Shown here piece after piece: positions 57,525 through 64,000 of a stretch of DNA of 64,000 nucleotides. The notes beneath the pieces were generated by a model, which did not search any database, was not told the origin of the DNA, and saw nothing but the letters and a program-made list of their open reading frames with translations. The DNA comes from Laburnicola sp. R22_1 (taxonomy: Eukaryota > Ascomycota > Dothideomycetes > Pleosporales > Didymosphaeriaceae): the NCBI GenBank assembly GCA_014281115.1, contig JACONQ010000014.1:1984001-2048000 (forward strand), given 5' to 3'. The first letter of the stretch is position 1. The number at the start of each line of letters is the position of its first letter. Made by a program: the position numbers and the translations under genes.

Positions 57525-60340
57525 TAGTGTGTTAAATTAATCTACCTAGGAGTAGAACAACAAAGGCTTTTATCTTAAATAACATAATAAAAGGAGCAGA
57601 GCCTTCTGCTTAGTAAGTATTTTATATATAAAAAGTTAGTCTATACTATTAGTAATACTATAGTTATAGTACTTTTTACTTTTTACTAATAGTTTATATT
57701 AAACAACTAAGCTATATAATTAGCAATAATTATATTGTAAGTTCTAGACTTATAGTACATGTATATAAGTATATTATAAAACTAATAAAGTAATTAATTA
57801 TAGCTTATTTCTAGTAGTTATTACTAATAGTAATAATTTCTTCTATAATAATAAATAATTAAATATTAATAACTATTTAACTATACTAGCTATATAAAAT
57901 CTAAATAGTATATTATATAGAGAATTAAATCTTCTAAAAAGTTATATTTTAGGTTAATTATATAATTATAAACTTTGTGTAAACGTTTAAGTATTTATAT
58001 AAGGATTTAAAAAGTTTAATAAAGATTTAAGCAAATTTAAAAGAAATATACTAGCCTTTTTAGAAATTGTATATATATAATTATATATAGAAAGCCTTCT
58101 ATATTTATAGTAGGCCTTCTACTACTATTTTAGGCAAATAAAAGTTTAATAAAGTTGAAGTTTTTATAATATAGTAAATAACTATTAAAAAAATTATTAC
58201 TAGACTATATATATATAATTATAGTAAAAGAAGTTTTTAGTAGTAGTTAAAATTTTATAAGTATATAAACATAATAAAAGTAAAAATAAGTAGTAGTAAA
58301 CTTCTAGTAGTAGTATATAGCCTAATTACTAGTTATAAAAAGATTTACTATAAGTAGTAAGAAGATAAAAATACTAGTATATATACCTTTTATTATTATT
58401 CTTTTAATAAAAGTTAATTATGTATAGTAATATTTCTCTTCTAGAGTTAGTCTATAATATTATGTAATTCTAGACTAGCTAATTAACTAACTATTATTTT
58501 ATATAATTAATGATTTTTTTAATGATTTTTACACTATAATAATAATAATAATAATAGTAACTAACTTAACTAGCATATTAACTCTCTTCTATAGTAGATC
58601 TTTTCTTATAACTAGTAAGCTATATACTACTTTTTTATAATTTAACTATTATTACCTATTTCTTCTATACTTTCTTTACTACTACTTACCCTTACTATTT
58701 TATTACTTCTAGTCCCCTAACTTAATAGTGCCTTAAATAATTACTACTATTTTACTAAGTTTTTTACACTATAGCTATGCCTTTAGTAATATATAGATTC
58801 TATAAAATTCTTACTTTTTTTACTTTACTCTTTACCTATATAATCTTTATAATTTTTATTTTTAATTATATTTTTAAGCTTTTAGAGTATAATTTTTATA
58901 TTATACTATTATTACGTTATAAAGACTACGTCTTCTTTACTAATATCTTAATACTAAAAAGTATTTTATACTTTAAAATTTAAAGGTATAAAGTATAGTA
59001 AATTAGTCTTAGAGTATTACTAATAGAGTACTTAAAAATAAGCTTTAAAAGCCTTTCTAATAATTCTTCTAGTTATATAAGATCTTTAAATTTTTAAAAA
59101 TTATCATTAACTTTACCTAGCTAGTTATTTATACCTTAACTAAAATTAATAATAATTATATTACTATATATATTAGAGCTACATATAATATTAGATTACT
59201 AAAAAGGTGATATATTACTAAATATAATAGGTAAAGAGTTAGATTTAAAAGATATAGTATTATATATATTAAAGATAAAAGTTTAGTATATTAGGTATTA
59301 TAAATATTATTAGAGTAGGTAGACTTTATATACTATATATATAGTAAACTATAGTTATACTAGTTCTATTAGCTATACTACTTTTATAGTTATAACTTTA
59401 TACTTTACTATAGCTCTTTATTATAGCTTTCTACTAGTTAAGAAATAATATATAATTTAGTTATACTAGACTATTTATTTACTACTATTAATAATAAAAT
59501 TATTATTATTTTATATATATTTTATTACTACTACTATATACTAGATACTAGATTTTAGTACTTTTTATTTTACTTTTTTATATATAGTATAGACTAAATC
59601 TTAGTTAGAATATTTATATAATAAAAATCTTTAATATATAATAATATATAGTAAGATTATAGTTAGACTTAAAATTCTTTTCTAGTAAATAAAAGTTATT
59701 AAGCTTAGCTATATATATTATATTACAAAGTAACTACTTATATAGTAGCTATAGGCTAAGCTTTTTAAATTAAATAATTTAAAAATCTATTTATATTTAG
59801 TATAGATTTAGTAGGTCTTTTAGGTACTATATACCTATTTTTTTAAATATACTTTTTAGTATTTTAGTATAGTATAGTATTACTACTTTATTAATATACA
59901 TACTTTTTAGCTTAGCTATCTTAGTAAGTATAAGAATAAGATATATTATTATTTTAAGTGTATATAAATTTAATATAGTAAGAATAGTAAAGTAAAGAAT
60001 ATAATAAGTAAGTATTACTAAAGAGTATTTAAATCTATTATATAAATTTATAGAAAGCTAATAGTTAATAGTTTTATTTATAGTAATATATTATATATAT
60101 CTATAGTATATAAGTATAGTATATCTAACTAATATTATATAACTTATTATATAACTACTAACTAAGCGTTATATATACTTATTATAGCTAGTTAAATTTT
60201 TTTAATAAGAATAGCCTATTAAAAAAATTTAGTATTTATAGCTTTTTTATACTAAGTAAAAAGCTTTACATTTTTTATTATATTATCTAAAATAAAAGTC
60301 TTTATTCTTCTACTTCTAAGTAGATTAATTTAATATACTA
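57525..60340. mobile_element. Possible DNA element with ~110-bp inverted ends
   Basis: The left end TAGTGTGTTAAATTAATCTA (57525) and the right end, read inward from 60340, TAGTATATTAAATTAATCTA, continue as inverted repeats for about 110 bp. TA precedes the left end but not the right. Internal 2.6 kb shows no readable transposase. Confidence 0.5.
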
Positions 60341-60582
60341 TGGCTTCTTTTATATAGCTAAAAATAATAATAATTAAAATAGTATAATAAGTACTTAGTT
60401 ATAATTAGTTAGACTTATAGTATTACTATATATAACTATTACTAAAAGAGTAAAAGTTAGCTATAGAAGTAGTACAATTAAATTTCTAATACTTCTATAG
60501 CTTTCTATAATAGTATTATACTATATACTAAGAGTGCGCAAAGTCTTCTTAATTAAAATAGGTGTCTTATAGGCCTGCGCGC

Positions 60583-60622
60583 GAACGCCTGCCCACAAAC
60601 GCCTGCCCACAAACGCCTGCCG
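60583..60622 (+). repeat. 14-bp tandem repeat at the block border
   Basis: AACGCCTGCCCACA occurs nearly three times in a row (units from about 60584, 60598, 60612). It resembles in layout the short tandem units at the ends of the two Fot1/pogo elements, so it may be the remnant end of a third one. Confidence 0.55.
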
Positions 60623-60640
60623 TCTCTTTCTCCCGCCTTA

Positions 60641-60721
60641 TACTCGGCACCTTGCGGCTAATACTTAGTTTTTCTTAGCAAAAGCCCGTAGCAAAAATCG
60701 AAGACCTCAAGGGGCCGAGTA
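60641..60721. mobile_element. 81-bp MITE-like element
   Basis: Ends TACTCGGCACCTTG and, on the other strand, TACTCGGCCCCTTG are inverted repeats, flanked by TA on each side (60639-60640, 60722-60723). No coding capacity. A related sequence with the same ends is at 63942-63998. Confidence 0.65.
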
Positions 60722-60866
60722 TAAGAGAAAAGGATTAGCGCTAAAGTATATACACGACTCCACGCTGGAGCTGGGTTACTCCGCACCGACAGCCAAGATA
60801 AGCTAAGCTGAGCCAAGGTAAGGTGACGTTACCTGCTAACTTTTTGTTGGCAACTCATCTCAGAGA

Positions 60867-61991
60867 GACACCTGAAGCTCATTGAAGTTGTATAATCTGG
60901 CGAATTGCGAGGGTATTAAGGCGAGAACCGCATAGAAGGAACAAGCCAAGATAGAGATATAAAGCAGGGCAAACCCTCACTCTTTCTGTAGGAGCAGCAA
61001 GATGGGAGCCAAGGGATTTGGGAATACCGCTTTGCGAGATTTGGCCAGCTCGGCACGCTGCGCATATGGAATCTCCTTGCCTCTGCTTATCGCCCGTCGC
61101 TCGTACCAGGTATTGGTATAGCATCTGTTCCATTTTTGCGGAGGGATGGAGCCGTTGCCGATGACCTTGTGGCAGGTCTCAGGGAAGAACAGTGCTATTG
61201 GGATGAATACCGCGCCCGTCATCGCGGCAAGAAGCCAGAAGATCGAATGCCATCCGGCAAATTGCGCCAAGAGTCCGCCGATGACTGGTCCCTATTGCAG
61301 TATCAGACGGCCAATTACCAGACATAAACAAGATCGATGCTAGGTTACTTACAATGGCTGTGGCAAGCATTGGCAGGCCCGAGCCAAACGAAACATATGT
61401 TCCTCGCTCCGCTGGCGTTGCGATGTCCGCAGCTATGGCACCGGACAAGGCCGCTATCCCGCTACTGCCTGCGCTTTGGAAACAGCGTAGTGTCAAAAGA
61501 GCTGCATAGCTGTTCTGCGCGCTGAGACCGATGTTTGCGGCGAGAAATAGGATAAGGCAAGCCAGGTACTCTGGTCTCCGTCCGCCGGTATCGGACAATT
61601 GCGCCGAGAAAGTCGGTGCTATGCCCTGGAGAATGATATATGTCGATATTGAGAGATTGACTAGCGTGTTGGAGACGTTTAGATCATTTGCAATGGGCTC
61701 GAGGGCGGGAAAGTAGATGTTGCTAGATAGCGGTGCTAGAAGCGACGCGAAGGAGGTTGAGAAGATGTTGGCTTTCTTCCCCCGGATCGACCATACCGAC
61801 CATGCTTCCCCATCACCGACAGTTGTTACCGGCGCTGGCTGAGATGCATTTGAGACATTGGCCGGTTCGTCCTTTTCTGTCTTTTTCTGCCCGGCTGTAG
61901 CAACCTCAGTCGCGGCGGTTTCCGGTTGCATGGGGAGCGGCGACAGCGCGCCGTCTACCTTCTGTTCGGTCGTCTGCGTCTCAGTCATCAT
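60867..61991 (-). pseudogene. MFS transporter, truncated (drug:H+ antiporter type)
   Basis: Membrane exporter of the type often found in metabolite clusters. Start taken at 61991 (MMTETQTTEQ); an upstream ATG at 62099 has no family support. Exon 1 is 61991-61353, intron 61352-61292 (61 nt, GT-AG), exon 2 from 61291. Motifs: LSSNIYFPALEPI in TM1, DTGGRRP (motif A-like, after TM2), [19 protein letters not shown] (motif C region), PETCHKVIG after TM6. A TGA at 60977-60979 interrupts the central loop; the same frame then continues GFALLYISILACSFYAVLAL to a second stop near 60866, where the gene ends against repeat DNA. The C-terminal six or so helices are missing, so it cannot be functional. Confidence 0.8.
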
Positions 61992-62420
61992 GGGAAAAAC
62001 GTCGCGCCGTGGACGTTTGCACAATTCACACAGGCGAAGCTCTCCTGGACAAAAATATCCGTCCGGGAGCGATGGGCTTGGCTGGGTGAAATTATTCACG
62101 CCAAGTCACGTTTCGATACGTGAGCTGGAGATGATGAAGACAAAGAGACGGAGTGGAAGTTATAAAGGAGCCAACACAAGTGATGCAAACGCCCTGTCCG
62201 TCCAATCTCAAGCACTGCCAAGCAAGCTTATTGTACCTTGGTATGTCAGCAAGCGTGGCACAGCGTGCGGCACAACAACATGTTACAAAGGTATGTAGAC
62301 TGCACAGTCGCGCACTTTCCATGCACTGAGCCTATTCAGATCCAAGCATGCAGCGTAATATCAAGGCGCGTGATCATTATTGCAGGAGGTACGTTTGTTA
62401 TGCGTCGAAAGAACGCCTAG
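61992..62420. promoter_or_regulatory. Shared divergent promoter region (MFS pseudogene / GGPP synthase)
   Basis: About 430 bp between divergent genes. The missing first exon of the GGPP synthase should lie here, but no ATG-led exon with a clear donor is convincing. Confidence 0.35.
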
Positions 62421-63617
62421 TTTTCTCTGACTGAGGACAGAGGTGCGGCTGCAGTCAACCGAGAAAACGGGTCGGACGGCCGTGTGAACCAAGCGACTCA
62501 TACATACCCTACGCTAACGTATCTACGTAGTGTATCTACATGTGACGGATCACACTCACTTCGAAAAGAAAGCTGCTCTAGTGAAGGATCGGCTACCGCA
62601 GACTCCAGCTCCTCGATCAGTACCCCATCAAGCCCTACTAGCAAAGAGTTTGCGGAGCCGGAAATCCCTTACCAGTCGACCGCGCGCACCTCGGTGAGCT
62701 TCGACTCTTCGGTCTTGAACGAGCCGATCAAGTACATCAAGAGCATGCCATCCAAGAACCTACGGACACAGGCGAGTCGCACTGTATGCGAAGGCCGTGC
62801 ATGACTAACAGATGCCCCACAGTTGATTGATTGTTTCCAGATCTGGTTGTGGACCCCAGACTCTGCGATGGAGGTCATCAAAGACGTCGTCGACAGCCTG
62901 CACCAGTCCTCACTAATCCTGGATGATCTCGAGGATGGTTCACAGCTCCGACGTGGCTTTCCAGCGACCCACGTCGTCTACGGACCAAGTCAGGCCGTCA
63001 ACAGCGCCACATATCTCTACGTTCAAGCAGTTGAGTCAGTCTACGCTGCCGCGCGAAATCACCCCGAGATGATGGACGTCTTCCTGAAGCACCTCAAGCA
63101 CCTCTTTCAGGGGCAGAGCTGGGACTTGTATAGGACGTACCATCGCCAGTGCCCCATAGAGGAGCAATACCTCGACATGGTCGATCAGAAGACCGGCGCC
63201 ATGTTGCAGCTGTTAGTTGGCCTGATGAGCGAGCAACGAGTGCAGTCAGGCAAGCTTGTCAACGGCGATGTCCTTCTGAGATTCGCGCAGTTGTTTGGCC
63301 GGTACTTCCAGGTCCGTGATGATTACATGAACCTCACATCGATCGACTACGCTCGCCAGAAAGGCTTCGCAGAGGATCTCGACGAACAAAAGTATTCGTA
63401 CCTCATCATGCACATGTATCAGAGACATCCCCAGGCGAGGGACAAGTTTGAGGGTGTTTTCAAGACGATGAAGCAGAGCGTCATGCCACAGGTTGTCGCT
63501 GACACGAGCAAAAAATATCTCTTGTCCATTCTGGAAGAGACAGGCTCCATTGCGGCCACCAAAGAAATGCTGGTCAAATGGTTTGACGTGATCATGGAGG
63601 AGATTGGAGTGTTGTAG
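62421..63617 (+). CDS. Geranylgeranyl diphosphate synthase
   Basis: Trans-prenyltransferase making GGPP from FPP/IPP, cytosolic, the entry step to diterpenoids and indole diterpenes. Exon 62421(or earlier)-62771 carries a Ser-rich leader and VLNEPIKYIKSMPSKNLRTQ, exon 62823-63617 the catalytic core: first Asp-rich motif DDLED with GSQLRRGFPATH, and second FQVRDDYMN. The C-terminus KWFDVIMEEIGVL is complete. The exon junction falls at the family-conserved point ...RTQ | LIDCF..., and requires a GC-AG intron (62772-62822, 51 nt). The frame is open back to 62421 with no ATG until 62745, so the start codon must be in an upstream exon, with an acceptor such as GACAG at about 62436-62440, or has been lost. 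Divergent from the MFS pseudogene. Confidence 0.85.
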
Positions 63618-64000
63618 AGACATTTTGGAGTTGACAATATGCTTCTCCGTTTGCTGGTGGAAACGTTGAGAATTTCATAGCGCGCGCCTGTACCGAACGT
63701 TGCTATGAGCTCAAATTGTCGAGAGAGAAACCATCGCAAACCTTTCGGTACAGGATCAAACAAACTTGGTGATACCTCGGCTGGCTCTCGTAACACAAGG
63801 TGTGAGATGTAGCCAAAATACCACGAAGCAAGGCCAGGCTCGGGGCAGCAGGCAGTTCACACCAGTATCAGGTGAACTGCCGCTCGCTCGGGGCTTTGCG
63901 TTCGCTAGTGTCGCATTAGAAGGAGATTTGGTCGCACACGCTACTCGGCCCGGCCTTTTTCGGAGAAAAACAGAGTAGCAGCCGCGAGGGGCCGAGTAAA
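63618..64000. other. 3' flank of GGPP synthase to window end
   Basis: No gene. Contains a perfect 10-bp hairpin stem (GGCAGTTCAC at 63851-63860 and its complement at 63872-63881, 11-nt loop) and a MITE-like sequence at the end. Confidence 0.5.
63942..63998. mobile_element. Short relative of the TACTCGG MITE
   Basis: Starts TACTCGGCC and ends GGGGCCGAGTA, inverted ends shared with the element at 60641-60721, 57 bp in all. No flanking TA duplication, and the window ends two bases later, so its limits are uncertain. Confidence 0.45.

Larger units (their letters stand above)
52191..60535. mobile_element. Second RIP-degraded AT-rich block, 8.3 kb
   Basis: Sequence is almost entirely A/T with CT, AG and GC islands and nearly no CpA or TpG. 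No coding frame can be trusted; short ORFs such as 58777-58983 are low-complexity. Inside are inverted repeats, a 10-bp satellite and a repeat shared with the first block (separate entries). No clear flanking target duplication found. Confidence 0.7.

Noticed and set aside
58777..58983. 68-codon hydrophobic ORF in the second AT block
   Set aside because: Low-complexity Phe/Ile/Leu/Tyr translation of A/T-only DNA; no support as a membrane protein.
52120..60570. Search for a target duplication around the second AT block
   Set aside because: Only a weak inverted similarity (CCTATAAGCCACC left, CCTATAAGACACC read from the right); not enough to define element ends.
1..64000. CRISPR arrays, rRNA or tRNA genes
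   Set aside because: No spacer-repeat pattern with unique spacers, and no tRNA or rRNA signature was recognised; tandem arrays here have no unique spacers.

Overview
This window is nuclear DNA of a filamentous ascomycete (Pezizomycotina). The coding genes carry short GT-AG introns (46-91 nt), fungal secondary-metabolism enzymes dominate, and two large AT-rich blocks are saturated with C-to-T/G-to-A changes at CpA/TpG sites, the mark of repeat-induced point mutation (RIP). I cannot name the species. All functions are read from the translated sequence and recalled family motifs; no search was run.

Layout. (1) 0.1-3.5 kb: two broken genes, an NmrA/isoflavone-reductase-like pseudogene and a zinc-type alcohol dehydrogenase pseudogene. 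(2) 3.9-18.4 kb: a dense run of tailoring genes: HxxxD acyltransferase (-), cytochrome P450 of the gibberellin/ent-kaurene-oxidase type (+), secreted berberine-bridge-like FAD oxidase (-), full-length self-sufficient P450-reductase fusion of the CYP505 type (+), a stand-alone methyltransferase resembling the C-methyltransferase domain of polyketide synthases (+, one apparent frameshift) and a short-chain dehydrogenase (-). (3) 19.4-43.4 kb: a 24-kb AT-rich block bounded by a perfect 9-bp direct repeat. Inside it is a hAT-like element with 18-bp inverted ends and an 8-bp target duplication, into which sit a Tc1/mariner element (with a nested hairpin), two Fot1/pogo elements of different age and a Ty3/gypsy chromovirus with two LTRs. 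(4) 43.5-52 kb: a second gene island: LovD-like serine hydrolase/acyltransferase (+), LovC-like trans-enoyl reductase (-, one apparent frameshift), P450 with an unusual I-helix (+) and a Zn(II)2Cys6 regulator (-). (5) 52.2-60.5 kb: a second RIP-degraded block with a 10-bp satellite and several inverted repeats. (6) 60.6-64 kb: a truncated MFS transporter pseudogene divergent from an otherwise intact geranylgeranyl diphosphate synthase, with small MITE-like elements.

Working together. The trans-enoyl reductase, LovD-like enzyme, CMeT-like methyltransferase, BBE oxidase, P450s, acyltransferase and Zn2Cys6 regulator are what one expects around a highly reducing polyketide synthase, yet no synthase is present in the window. 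Because the 24-kb block looks like one insertion event plus later nesting, regions 2 and 4 may once have been a single cluster. The GGPP synthase with its transporter and the gibberellin-type P450 hint at a second, terpenoid contribution; this is inference.
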